A stretch of DNA of 15,979 nt from CAZAQS01 sp964486825 (GCA_964486825.1 CAZAQS010000101.1:1-15979), one strand, 5' to 3'; positions 1-9,252 are shown, numbered from the stretch's first letter. Notes: a model not told the origin generated them from the letters alone. Made by a program: numbers and translations.

Positions 1-1801
1 TGAAGAACATATGCTCGGTCCGGCACAGGCCGATCCCGACTGCTCCGTAGGAGCGAGCTCGCTGTGCATCTTTCGGGTAGTCGGCGTTCGCCCAAACCTG
101 CAAACCGCGGTCGGGCCAGCCAGCATGCGTCTTGCGTATGCCGGGGGTGGCGCTAATTTCATCCGCCCAGTTGAGGAGCGTTAGCAAGTCCGTCTGCTCA
201 TCCAGTGTCGGCGAAATGGTGGGCATCTGGCCGTCGAATACCTCACCACTGGTTCCATCTACAGAAATCCAATCGCCTTCTTTGATTACCTTACCATTGA
301 CATTCATCAAGCGCCGCTCGAGGTCAATCCGGATGGCGGCTGCACCGACCACGCAAGGAACACCGAACTGGCGGGCGACGACAGCAGCGTGTGAAGTAGC
401 CCCACCCTCACTGGTGAGGATGCCCTTGGCTGCCAGCATCCCATGCACATCATCTGGCTTGGTGAACGGCCGAACCATGATCACATCCTGGCCCTCTTCC
501 TTGGCCATTTTCTCGGCAGTATCGGCGTCGAAGTAAACGCGGCCTACGGCAGCGCCGGGAGAAGCATTGACACCGGTAGCCAGAACGCGATCGCCCTGCC
601 TGGCTTCGATCTTTGCGTTGTCATCGAAGCGCGGGTGCAGCAGGGTGTCCACCTGGCTAGGTGTAACACGTAATACGGCCTGTTCTTTGTTAATCAGGCC
701 CTCGTTGACCATATCCACCGCGATAGATACCTCTGCCTTGGCAGTCCGTTTCCCGTTGCGGGTTTGGAGCATCCAGAGCTTACCGCGCTCGATGGTGAAC
801 TCCACATCCTGCATGTCTTTATAGTGCTGCTCGAGGCGGTCCGTTATCTCCATGAATTGTTGGTAAACCTCAGACATAACATCCTGAAGCTTCTCAATTT
901 TCTCAGTATTGCGGATACCTGCCACAACATCTTCGCCCTGTGCGTTCAGCAGGTAATCGCCATACATCTTCTTTTCGCCAGTGGCTGGATCGCGAGTAAA
1001 GGCAACACCCGTACCCGAATCCCAACCCATATTTCCAAACACCATGGTTTGGATATTGACAGCGGTCCCTAGATCGTGAGCGATGCCGGCTGCATTTCGG
1101 TAATCAACCGCCCGCTTACCGTTCCAGGAGCGGAATACCGCTTCCGTGGCCAGGCGCAGCTGCTCGTAGGGGTCCTGAGGAAAACCACTCTCTCGGTGCT
1201 GTTGAACGACGGCCTTGAAGGTCTGTGTAATGGATTTCCAATCTTCAGCAGTCAGGTCGGTATCAGCCGTGATGCCTTTCTTTTCCTTATACTCGTGGAG
1301 AGGAGCTTCGAATGCCTCATCCGGGATCCCCAAAACCACCGAACCGAACATCTCCACCAGGCGCCGGTACAAGTCATAGACAAACCGCTCGTCCCCAGTA
1401 GCTTTAATCATCGCCGCTGCGGTCTGATCGTTTAAACCGATATTCAAAACGGTATCCATCATACCCGGCATGGAAAATTTGGATCCTGAGCGGCAGGAAA
1501 CCAATAGAGGCATAGAGGGATCGCCGAATTTCTTTCCAGTAGCTTCCTCGACCTTCTTCATGGCTGCCAGCTCCTGTTCCCACATTCCCTTTGGGAACTG
1601 GTTGCCTCTGGCTAGGTATTCGTTACAAGCTTCTGTCGTGACGGTAAATCCCGGGGGGACAGGAACCCCAATCCTCGTCATTTCTGCCAGGTTAGCCCCC
1701 TTACCTCCGAGTAATGAGCGTACGCCTTCCCAGGAACCACCCACATACTCCTCTGCCTGGTCTACTTCTGAAAACAAATAGACCCATTTCTTTTCTGCCA
1801 T
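1..1801 (-). CDS. ppdK: Pyruvate, phosphate dikinase (partial, C-terminus beyond window)
   Basis: PPDK interconverts pyruvate + ATP + Pi and PEP + AMP + PPi in the cytoplasm. The minus-strand frame opens at ATG 1799-1801 and stays open to base 2, giving 600 codons of a protein usually near 880 residues, so the missing part is most of the PEP/pyruvate-binding domain. The N-terminal ATP-grasp domain shows GGKGANLAEM near residue 32 and MPGMMDTVLNIGLND near residue 107. The phosphohistidine swivel domain shows GGATSHAAVVARQFG with catalytic H471 (codon 389-391), preceded by the Thr-Ser pair that PPDK regulatory proteins modify in other organisms. The last visible residues read GIGLCRTEHMFF, the start of the C-terminal barrel. 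A GGAGG Shine-Dalgarno sits 6 nt before the ATG and fixes the start. The gene lies 177 nt downstream of the cyclase gene on the same strand. No clear terminator or consensus promoter was found in that gap. Family identity is near certain. Confidence 0.97.
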   Translation of the reverse strand, partial: MAEKKWVYLFSEVDQAEEYVGGSWEGVRSLLGGKGANLAEMTRIGVPVPPGFTVTTEACNEYLARGNQFPKGMWEQELAAMKKVEEATGKKFGDPSMPLLVSCRSGSKFSMPGMMDTVLNIGLNDQTAAAMIKATGDERFVYDLYRRLVEMFGSVVLGIPDEAFEAPLHEYKEKKGITADTDLTAEDWKSITQTFKAVVQQHRESGFPQDPYEQLRLATEAVFRSWNGKRAVDYRNAAGIAHDLGTAVNIQTMVFGNMGWDSGTGVAFTRDPATGEKKMYGDYLLNAQGEDVVAGIRNTEKIEKLQDVMSEVYQQFMEITDRLEQHYKDMQDVEFTIERGKLWMLQTRNGKRTAKAEVSIAVDMVNEGLINKEQAVLRVTPSQVDTLLHPRFDDNAKIEARQGDRVLATGVNASPGAAVGRVYFDADTAEKMAKEEGQDVIMVRPFTKPDDVHGMLAAKGILTSEGGATSHAAVVARQFGVPCVVGAAAIRIDLERRLMNVNGKVIKEGDWISVDGTSGEVFDGQMPTISPTLDEQTDLLTLLNWADEISATPGIRKTHAGWPDRGLQVWANADYPKDAQRARSYGAVGIGLCRTEHMFF

Positions 1802-1978
1802 GTTGATCCTCCGAAAATATGGAAATTTAATATAGGTCTTCCGGGCTTTGCCGGGGGAGCATCCCCTTGGAGAATGGAAGAGCCTTTAATAGGTTAGCTG
1901 TACCAACCGTATAGTTTACCACATGGAGTGATTGTTACGATTATCTCAATCGAGTACGTTGCAGAAGAACCAGCCGTT

Positions 1979-3727
1979 TTAAGAGGCCCCCTGATCGCTC
2001 AACCCCAATATCTCATAAACCTCAACAGGTTGGCGCTTGCCTTTTACCGTTAATGGGCTGACAGGACGAGCGATTACGTGGGTGGCTACCTGCTGGTATC
2101 CCTGGGCGCTGATCAGTATATGCCCGGGCCTGGCGTGTTCCTGGATCCGTTTGGCGGTATTTACTACATCTCCTATCGCAGTATAGTTCACATGAGCCTG
2201 TGTCCCTACAAGACCTAAAACAGCTTCTCCAATGTGGATCCCCAGTCGAAAATACAGGTGGAACTCACTCGGCAAGCCAACATGCAGTTTGCGTACGGCC
2301 TGTTGGATATGCAAGGCAGCCCGCACTGCTCGCAACGTATGATCGATTTGGGGTACCGGGGCGTTGAACCAGGCCATTACCGCATCGCCCATAAATTTAT
2401 CTATCGTCCCCGCATTTTCCAGGACAGCATTGGCGGCAACCGATAAATACCGGTTCAGGATCGAAACCAGGCGCTCGGGATCGACGCTTTCACTGAAGCT
2501 AGTAAATCCCTCTACATCCGCAAACAAAGCAGTGATCTCGGTGCGCTTGCCGCCCAATTGAAGCTTATCGGGATCCAGTTGTTCGATCAGCTCGGGTGAG
2601 ACCATCCGTCCGAAGAGTCTGCGCTGCCCCTCCAGGCGTTTCTTCTCGGTCAAATCGTCCATGACGATTGCTACGCCCTGGGTCTGGTTTAATCCGTCCT
2701 TAAGAGGAGACAGGTTCAGACTAAGAGTGACCGGGCCGCGTTGCGGCAATGACCGGGTCATTTCGAGCCCTACCAATTGGTGTTCATCCTTGCGCACGGA
2801 TTCCAGTCGCCTGGATAGCTCCTGAGCAAAGGAGGGCATCACCTCTTCCAGGCGCTTTCCCACCAACTCTTCACCGTTATATCCCAGGATCGTCCTGGTA
2901 GCCCGGTTACATTGTGTAATCCGATCCTCCAAATCAGCGGTGATGATCCCACTGGCAAGGGAAGCGAAGATATTTTCCATCAAGTTTTTAAGCTCGCTAA
3001 CTTCTTCAAGGGAACATCTCACAGATTCATACAAGCGAGCATTTTCGATAGCCACCGCAGCCTGGTTCGAAAAAGCTGTCAACAACTCCAACTGTACCCG
3101 GGTAAATAGGCCTGTGCGTACCCGGTTATCTGCGTAAATTACTCCAGTTGTTTCACCCTTGACCTTCAACGGCACACAAAGGATAGAGCGCAGGTTATTG
3201 GCGATCACACTCTCTTGAGTCTCGAAACGAGGGTCTTCCTGCGCGTTGGTAGTAAGGATCGAGATGCCTTCATCAAACACCCGCTGTATGATCGACCGGC
3301 TTAAAGCCATGTCGGAGGCCTCGATCGACTCCTGTTCCCAATTGCGAGCGATATGCGGGACCAGCTCAACCGGCTCTGCCATCTCATTTTTTAGCATTAA
3401 TACGCCACGTTCTGCGCCCGTGAGGCGGACGATGGCATCCATTACCTCACACAGTACTTCAGGAAGGTCCAGGGACGAGTTGACAACGTTTCCAATCCCA
3501 GCCAGAGATATCAGATGGAGCCGCTCTTCATCCAGCAGCTTCAGCTTACGGCCGATATTTCTGAGCTTGTTCGAGAGATGCTCCAATCCATGTTCGACGC
3601 CTGGATAAGCAACCCCGGCTGCTAATAGCTCACCGCGCAGATTTTCGGTGAGTTGCCAGAGCGCCTCTACCTGCTGGTCTATACTACCAACAGAAGCGTC
3701 TGCGTCAATCTCATTCAAACTGACCAC
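1979..3727 (-). CDS. GAF-PAS class III nucleotide cyclase
   Basis: A 582-residue soluble signalling enzyme predicted to make cAMP. Order of parts: an N-terminal helical stretch (about 15-75), a GAF sensor domain (about 75-235), a PAS domain (about 246-360, with ITADLEDRITQCN), then a class III cyclase homology domain (about 395-575). The metal-binding aspartates are present: D404 in ALFADVEGFT and D448 in KFMGDAVMAWF. K444 and D520 occupy the base-specifying positions and favour ATP over GTP. N523 and R527, the transition-state pair, are intact in GDVVNTAKRIQ, so the enzyme should be active. There are no transmembrane segments. The start is a GTG at 3725-3727, 13 nt inside the 3' end of the transglutaminase gene, with a GAGG motif about 8 nt upstream. 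The overlap implies translational coupling. The GAF and PAS ligands cannot be told from sequence. Confidence 0.9.
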   Translation of the reverse strand: MVSLNEIDADASVGSIDQQVEALWQLTENLRGELLAAGVAYPGVEHGLEHLSNKLRNIGRKLKLLDEERLHLISLAGIGNVVNSSLDLPEVLCEVMDAIVRLTGAERGVLMLKNEMAEPVELVPHIARNWEQESIEASDMALSRSIIQRVFDEGISILTTNAQEDPRFETQESVIANNLRSILCVPLKVKGETTGVIYADNRVRTGLFTRVQLELLTAFSNQAAVAIENARLYESVRCSLEEVSELKNLMENIFASLASGIITADLEDRITQCNRATRTILGYNGEELVGKRLEEVMPSFAQELSRRLESVRKDEHQLVGLEMTRSLPQRGPVTLSLNLSPLKDGLNQTQGVAIVMDDLTEKKRLEGQRRLFGRMVSPELIEQLDPDKLQLGGKRTEITALFADVEGFTSFSESVDPERLVSILNRYLSVAANAVLENAGTIDKFMGDAVMAWFNAPVPQIDHTLRAVRAALHIQQAVRKLHVGLPSEFHLYFRLGIHIGEAVLGLVGTQAHVNYTAIGDVVNTAKRIQEHARPGHILISAQGYQQVATHVIARPVSPLTVKGKRQPVEVYEILGLSDQGAS

Positions 3728-6153
3728 GTTGCAGACCTCGAGCGGTTACGCCTAATCAGGATGCCAAATCTGGTGTAGATGAAGTTCCTTACCATGGCGT
3801 CGTATGAAAGGGAACGGATTTCCATACTACATAGGCGAGCTACTTCGATATCCGGTTCTCGCATGCTATAAATAGAATATTGGTATTCTTCCAACAAACG
3901 TTGAGCTTGACCCTCGACCTCGGGAATCAGGACTTTCAATGCCTCTACTCGTTCAGCGGGTGTCTCGTCGACGCCGGGCGGCTGTCCCAGCCTCTTCAAA
4001 GCCTTATTGATCTCCAGGTAAAAATGGGTTACCATTGGTAGACTGGCAAAATGGGCCCAGCGTTTTAGCAATCGAGGCGCCTTGATCCCCAGTTTTCGCA
4101 ATCCCCTTTCCATCTGAACCGGCAAGGGTGTATGCAACTTCGGCTTCTTTACCTTCAATGTTAGAATGACCACCCCGATGATTACTACGCCCGCAGCCAG
4201 GATCCAATACCTGGATAAATTATCGGTGGGAAGCGCGCCCTGGCCAGTATTCAGGGCAGCTCTCTCGCGCTGCTCTTCGAACAACTCTTGCAAGCGAGCG
4301 CGCTCCTGCGCATCTCGCTCTGCTTGTTCCAGGCCAAGCCCTGCCTCTTCAAACGTTTCCCCACTGGGCCGGTTGATGCGCGATTGGGATGCAGTGGGCT
4401 CGAACTCGATCCAGCCGATATCGGGGAAGTAGACTTCAGGCCAGGCGTGCGAATCACGCTGCCGGACAACAAAAGTACCTTCAACTTCAACAAAATCCTG
4501 AAGCTCAGGACCGGTTAGTCCTGTTACGTCAATCTCAGGCCCGCCTTGAAACTCTCCTTCGGCATATCCAACAGCATAGCGTGCAGGTATACCCAGCGCT
4601 CTCAACAGGACAACCTGTGAGGTGGCGTAGTATTGGCAGAAACCTTGCCCGTAATCGAACAGCCACCAATCTACCACCTCCTGATTGAGCGGAGGGGCTT
4701 CAATGATTTCGCTGTATTCGTAGGTCCGCAGGTATTCCGTTACGGCTGCTGCGATATCATAAGGATTATCCAAATCGGCCTTAATGGTCTGGGCTAGCTC
4801 GATCGTACGAGGGGTAATCCCCTCTGGAAGCTGTAAATACCTTTCGGTAATCCACTCGGGATAATCGTCGCCTGCCTGGCGCAACTCTACTTCAGTGACC
4901 GCCGCGATCGAGGAACGCACTTCATAACTATCTCCGCGGAAGACGGGCCGGTTTGCTTCGACAGCCACAATGTCCGGAGGGCCGTCGCCGGTACTACCAG
5001 CATAAGCCGTTGAATCCCGGCTTACCCATATGGGTTGTGGAGCGGTGAACAAGGTGGCGATCGGGCTTTGAGGGGTAAAGATGAAGGAAGCTGTACTGCG
5101 CCCAATGCTATCAGTGAGGGGAATATCCATCTTATCTGGACCCATATCGATGGTAGAGCTGGCAGTACTGAGCCAACGCCCCTGGTCGAATTGGTCGTAG
5201 GCATAGGCGCGCCAATAGAATCTTACCCCTGCAAAACCACGCGCCGGCGCATCTATAGCGAGCACAGGCTCATCCGTCAATGGGTTCCCAAGACCCAAAG
5301 AAAAAGAATTGCTGTAGTATTCGTTGTAAATGCCAACAGAAGCCTGTAGAGACCCGAACATGTGGCTCATTCGGTCCTGGAATTCGATCCAAGGCCGGCG
5401 GGCCTGCTGCCAGGCCTCCTCAGCGGCAGGCATGGCTTCGGCCAACACCGGCATGGTCCAGGAGAGCATTACGATCAGCACTGCAACCGCAAGCGTGAAG
5501 CGGATCCAGTCAAAGCCTATATCAGGAGGGACATAAGTACGGTTACTTTTCCAACCTAAGCGGTGTTTGATAAAATTCGTTCGAGCGACCAGCAGGATAG
5601 CAAATAACAAGAAAGCAGCCAGGAAACCAGCTCGCCTGGTGACAAATGGGTCATACGAATGAATAATGATGATGGCAAAACCAACCGGTAGAAGAGCACG
5701 CCAAGAATTTGCATGTCGGGTAAGAGTGTACCCGGCGTGCACGCTGAAACCCCAAAAGAGCAATGCCATGAGGAAAATAAAAAGGATATTGTCGCTAACC
5801 ATCTTTGAGAGCAACAACTCCTCGACTGTTGCGCCCAGGCGACTGCTCAAACTAAGCATCCTTTCTTTCCAAAGCAGATCTTCTGATAGGGTTAGCCCAA
5901 GCTGCCAGGGGATCAAGAAAAGACCGTATACAAAGCCAAAAAACAAAGCTGCTCGTGATGTGAACCTGCTCTGGCCGAGTACCAGCCCAAGCCCAGCACC
6001 AAGAACAGCCAGGGTTTGGACGAGGGAGAGTCCCTCTGTCCATTCGGTGACAACCAGGCGAGCGGCAGCCATCAGTAGGGCACAGACGAGCAACAATGCC
6101 GCAAGTGGGTCCCACCAGCGAATGTCAGATTTTGAATTGGAGCGGGTTTCCAT
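3715..6153 (-). CDS. Membrane transglutaminase-like protein (TgpA/DUF3488 type)
   Basis: An integral membrane protein of 812 residues with an extracytoplasmic transglutaminase-like domain. About seven hydrophobic helices fill roughly residues 15-235. A large soluble region follows, carrying the core domain: Cys506 in GQGFCQYYATS, His569 in RDSHAWPEVYF and Asp578 in FPDIGW form the expected Cys-His-Asp triad. One more helix (about 649-668, YWILAAGVVIIG) leads to a C-terminal cytoplasmic tail resembling DUF4129. Known members of the family are TgpA-type proteins whose substrates are mostly unknown; peptidase or cross-linking activity on exported proteins is inference. The frame extends upstream to a TTG at 6174, but an AGGAGGT motif lies inside that extension and 9 nt before ATG 6151-6153, so the ATG is the start. 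The 3' end overlaps the start of the downstream cyclase gene by 13 nt, so the two are probably co-expressed. Confidence 0.88.
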   Translation of the reverse strand: METRSNSKSDIRWWDPLAALLLVCALLMAAARLVVTEWTEGLSLVQTLAVLGAGLGLVLGQSRFTSRAALFFGFVYGLFLIPWQLGLTLSEDLLWKERMLSLSSRLGATVEELLLSKMVSDNILFIFLMALLFWGFSVHAGYTLTRHANSWRALLPVGFAIIIIHSYDPFVTRRAGFLAAFLLFAILLVARTNFIKHRLGWKSNRTYVPPDIGFDWIRFTLAVAVLIVMLSWTMPVLAEAMPAAEEAWQQARRPWIEFQDRMSHMFGSLQASVGIYNEYYSNSFSLGLGNPLTDEPVLAIDAPARGFAGVRFYWRAYAYDQFDQGRWLSTASSTIDMGPDKMDIPLTDSIGRSTASFIFTPQSPIATLFTAPQPIWVSRDSTAYAGSTGDGPPDIVAVEANRPVFRGDSYEVRSSIAAVTEVELRQAGDDYPEWITERYLQLPEGITPRTIELAQTIKADLDNPYDIAAAVTEYLRTYEYSEIIEAPPLNQEVVDWWLFDYGQGFCQYYATSQVVLLRALGIPARYAVGYAEGEFQGGPEIDVTGLTGPELQDFVEVEGTFVVRQRDSHAWPEVYFPDIGWIEFEPTASQSRINRPSGETFEEAGLGLEQAERDAQERARLQELFEEQRERAALNTGQGALPTDNLSRYWILAAGVVIIGVVILTLKVKKPKLHTPLPVQMERGLRKLGIKAPRLLKRWAHFASLPMVTHFYLEINKALKRLGQPPGVDETPAERVEALKVLIPEVEGQAQRLLEEYQYSIYSMREPDIEVARLCSMEIRSLSYDAMVRNFIYTRFGILIRRNRSRSATWSV

Positions 6154-6314
6154 AAAAAACCGACCTCCTACCAATACCAGCTTCCTGCAATACCATTAAT
6201 ACAAATCTCTCATAAACACCCAATCAAGGTAGCTCTGCATCTATTCTAAACGGAATCTTCACGCTTGTATGGAGTGCCATCCCATTCAGTTTACCTTAAA
6301 TTTATTGAAATCAC

Positions 6315-6334
6315 CAGTCCCCGCTAACGGGCTG
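6315..6334 (-). terminator. Weak hairpin after leuS
   Basis: Read on the minus strand, CAG-CCCG-TTAG-CGGG-GA-CTG can fold into a short stem with a 2-nt bulge about 50 nt after the leuS stop. The following bases are AT-rich but not a T run. This could be a weak terminator or just a hairpin. Apart from this, the 232-nt gap between leuS and the transglutaminase gene holds only a weak promoter-like pair, TTGATT-17-TTGTAT, about 45-75 nt before the transglutaminase start. Confidence 0.25.
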
Positions 6335-6385
6335 AGTTCAATTATCCTAGTTTTTCAGATCCAAGGACATGAACGTATCTTAAAT

Positions 6386-9193
6386 TTACAGGACGATATT
6401 AACCAATTTACCCGGAACAACGATCACTTTACGGGGAGGTTTATCCCCTAGCAACCTCTTCACCGCTTCTGACTCTAAAGCCGCTGATCGGGCGCCCTCT
6501 TCATCGATATTTACTGGGACATTGACACGGTCGCGAACCTTTCCATTCACCTGGATAACCAGGGTAACCTGCTCTTCAGCGGCAGCCTGCTCATCCACCT
6601 CGGGCCAGGCCTGGTCGTGAATAGAATAGGGCTTCTTCATGCGCGCCCACAGCTCCTCGGCTATATGAGGAGTCACCGGGGCCATCATTCGCAAATACAG
6701 GTTCAAAGCTTCTTCCCAGGCTGGGCTGCCAGCAGCGCCACGATCACGCGCCTTGTACATATCGTTGAGCAATTCCATTAGCGACGAAACGATGGTATTG
6801 AACTCAAAGTTCTCAAAATCATGAGTGACCCGGCGCAGCGTTTGGTGCACCTTACGGCGTAAGGAGCGTAATACCTGCTCGTCGACTTTCCCTGGGCTGC
6901 TTGGCTCGGTAACCAAAGCCCACACCCGGCGAAGCCAGCGTACAGTGCCTTCGATGCCACTGCTATTCCAGGGCGCACCCATGTCCCAGCGGGCAAAGAA
7001 CATCAGGTATGCGCGGACAGTATCTGCACCATACCGTTCGACCAGTGCATCCGGAGCAACGACATTCCCCCGACTTTTGGACATCTTCTCCGAATCCTCT
7101 CCCAGGATAATACCCTGGCTGCGTAACTGGATCATCGGTTCAGGTCCCTCTGTGATGCCCATATCCCGGCATGCTTTATGGAAAAAACGTGTATAGATCA
7201 GGTGCATGGTGGCATGCTCGATACCCCCGGTATAGGTATCGACCGGCATCCAGTAGTTATATTCATCCTCATCGAAAGGCCCCTGATCGTAATCCGGGCT
7301 CAAGTAGCGCAGGTGATACCAGGACGAATCCATGAAAGTATCCATGGTATCGGTCTCGCGTTCAGCAGGCTCGCCACAAACCGGGCAGGTGGTAAATTTC
7401 CAGGTCGGGTGGAGCTTGAGCGGGCTTTCACCGGTCGGTAGCCATTCCACATCATCCGGTAGCAAGACGGGTAACTGGTCGTCAGGCACCGGAACAGCGC
7501 CGTGTTCCGGGCAGTATACGATCGGGATCGGAGCGCCCCAATAACGCCGGCGCGAGATCAACCAATCCCGCAGGTGATAGTTGACCGTATAGTTACCGGC
7601 AGCAATCCTTTCCAGGTACTCCGTCACCTTCTGACGAGCGATATCCCCAGGCGTTCCACTGAACTCTCCGGAGTTGATCATAACCCCATATTCATGATGG
7701 TATAGGGCTTCGCGGTAGAACTCCTGATTCCATAACATCTCCATCAGGGTGCGCACACCTTTGACGGCCGGTTCCAGCTCCTGGCAGCGAGCCAAAATCC
7801 TGGCTTCGCTTTCTACGGAATCCCAATCCTCGGCCGTGTCCTCAAAGACGAAACGCCATTCCGTCCCTACAACTTCATTCCAGGAACCGGGGACAAGCAA
7901 GGATTGTGCAATTTGGATGTATTGGTTGGTTTTGCCGGCAGGCACCTGGATATAAAAAGCGCCATCTTCTTCCTGGAAAGGAATCCCGGCTGCTTGCATT
8001 GCCTCACCGAAACCCACCCGCATGGTCCCTTTTGGGGCGAACGAGCGAGTCAGGCCATCCGGGCGATCGATCACCGGCAGGATGGGTAGCCCGAACTTAA
8101 GAGCGAATTGGAAATCGCGTTCGTCATGAGCTGGAACACCCATAATCGCCCCTGTCCCGTACGTCATCAAGACGTAATCTGCGATCCAAATCGGGATCGA
8201 TCTGCGGTTGACCGGGTTGATGGCGTATGCGCCTGTGAAGACGCCACTCTTTTCTTTGTCGGTTGATTCACGCTGGATATCTGTCTGGCGGCTGGCAGCC
8301 TGCACGTAAGCATCCACTTCCTGTCTCTGCTGCGGAGAGGCAACCAAAGACACCAATGGGTGTTCGGGAGCCAGGACCATAAAAGTAGCTCCCCAGAGTG
8401 TATCCGGGCGGGTGGTGAACACAGTGAGGCGCGCTTGCTCGGGATCTAGCTCAACACCTTCGGGCAAACGGGAATAATCTACGGCGAAATGGACCATCGC
8501 GCCTTCAGAACGCCCAATCCAATTGGTCTGCAGGGTTTTTATCCTCTCCGGCCAATCCAGGTTTGAAAAATCCAGCAACTCTTCCGCATATTGTGTGGTC
8601 TTAAAAAACCACTGGTTCAGGTCTTTTTTGATGACCGGCGTTCCACACCGCTCGCAGTGGCGATCCTCCCCCCATACCTGTTCTCGCGCCAGTGTCGTAT
8701 TGCAGTTTGGGCACCAATCAACAGGCGACCATTTGCGATAGGCCAGGTCGTGCTTGAAGAGTTGGGAAAAGAACCACTGCGTCCAGCGGTAATATTCAGG
8801 GTCAGATGAGACGGTTTCTCTGCGCCAATCGAACATAGCCCCCATGCTCTTTAGCTGCTCTCGCATCCGTGCGATATTGGTGTACGTCCACTCTTTCGGA
8901 TGGATGCGGTTCTTGATAGCAGCGTTTTCGGCCGGCAAACCGAAGGCATCGAATCCCATTGGGAACATCACATTATAGCCGCGCAAGCGCATGAAACGCG
9001 CCCGTGCATCGGAAGGAGTCATGGCATACCAGTGCCCAATATGCAGGTCTCCGGATGGGTATGGCAACATCGTCAGGGCGTAATATTTCTTACGCCGCTC
9101 GTCAATATCTGCGTTGTATAACCCATCCGCCTCCCATTTGGCCTGCCATTTTGGTTCGATTTGTGATGGATCGTAGACTGATTGTTCTTTCAT
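6386..9193 (-). CDS. leuS: Leucyl-tRNA synthetase
   Basis: Charges tRNA-Leu with leucine in the cytoplasm. This class I synthetase is 935 residues long and shows all signature elements: PYPSGDLHIGHW with the HIGH motif at 51-54, a zinc-type knuckle (WCPNCN about 160, then HCERCG about 180), the CP1 editing domain (TTRPDTLWG about 260, YGTGAIMGVPAHDERD about 345-360 with conserved D360), LRDWLISRRRYWGAPIP about 541-557, a second Cys pair (CPVCGE about 603), and KMSKS at 703-707. The C-terminal anticodon-binding and Leu-specific domains follow (VTLVIQVNGKVRDRV about 876). It is longer than common bacterial LeuRS (about 810-880) because of roughly 100 extra residues between about 385 and 502, inside or next to the editing domain. 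ATG 9191-9193 has a GGGAG motif about 11 nt upstream and a good promoter about 30 nt upstream. A leucine T-box lies about 0.7 kb further upstream on the same strand. Confidence 0.98.
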   Translation of the reverse strand: MKEQSVYDPSQIEPKWQAKWEADGLYNADIDERRKKYYALTMLPYPSGDLHIGHWYAMTPSDARARFMRLRGYNVMFPMGFDAFGLPAENAAIKNRIHPKEWTYTNIARMREQLKSMGAMFDWRRETVSSDPEYYRWTQWFFSQLFKHDLAYRKWSPVDWCPNCNTTLAREQVWGEDRHCERCGTPVIKKDLNQWFFKTTQYAEELLDFSNLDWPERIKTLQTNWIGRSEGAMVHFAVDYSRLPEGVELDPEQARLTVFTTRPDTLWGATFMVLAPEHPLVSLVASPQQRQEVDAYVQAASRQTDIQRESTDKEKSGVFTGAYAINPVNRRSIPIWIADYVLMTYGTGAIMGVPAHDERDFQFALKFGLPILPVIDRPDGLTRSFAPKGTMRVGFGEAMQAAGIPFQEEDGAFYIQVPAGKTNQYIQIAQSLLVPGSWNEVVGTEWRFVFEDTAEDWDSVESEARILARCQELEPAVKGVRTLMEMLWNQEFYREALYHHEYGVMINSGEFSGTPGDIARQKVTEYLERIAAGNYTVNYHLRDWLISRRRYWGAPIPIVYCPEHGAVPVPDDQLPVLLPDDVEWLPTGESPLKLHPTWKFTTCPVCGEPAERETDTMDTFMDSSWYHLRYLSPDYDQGPFDEDEYNYWMPVDTYTGGIEHATMHLIYTRFFHKACRDMGITEGPEPMIQLRSQGIILGEDSEKMSKSRGNVVAPDALVERYGADTVRAYLMFFARWDMGAPWNSSGIEGTVRWLRRVWALVTEPSSPGKVDEQVLRSLRRKVHQTLRRVTHDFENFEFNTIVSSLMELLNDMYKARDRGAAGSPAWEEALNLYLRMMAPVTPHIAEELWARMKKPYSIHDQAWPEVDEQAAAEEQVTLVIQVNGKVRDRVNVPVNIDEEGARSAALESEAVKRLLGDKPPRKVIVVPGKLVNIVL

Positions 9194-9223
9194 GTAACTT
9201 TTACTCCCGCCGAAGTAAATCGG

Positions 9224-9252
9224 ATTATCTTATTTTGGTATAAAATATGCAA
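9224..9252 (-). promoter_or_regulatory. leuS proximal promoter
   Basis: On the minus strand TTGCAT (9247-9252) and GATAAT (9224-9229) are separated by exactly 17 nt, a good sigma-70 type match. It would start leuS with a leader of only about 25 nt, bypassing the T-box. It overlaps, in the opposite direction, the promoter proposed for the HD-GYP gene. Confidence 0.6.
9236..9244 (+). promoter_or_regulatory. HD-GYP gene promoter, extended -10
   Basis: TGGTATAAA forms an extended -10 element (TGn followed by TATAAA at 9239-9244), about 55 nt before the HD-GYP start codon. No convincing -35 hexamer is present, which the extended -10 may offset. The element lies inside the spacer of the opposing leuS promoter. 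Confidence 0.5.

Noticed and set aside
5666..6199. 177-codon plus-strand frame opposite the transglutaminase gene
   Set aside because: It is antisense to hydrophobic transmembrane codons of a well-supported gene and shows no family features.
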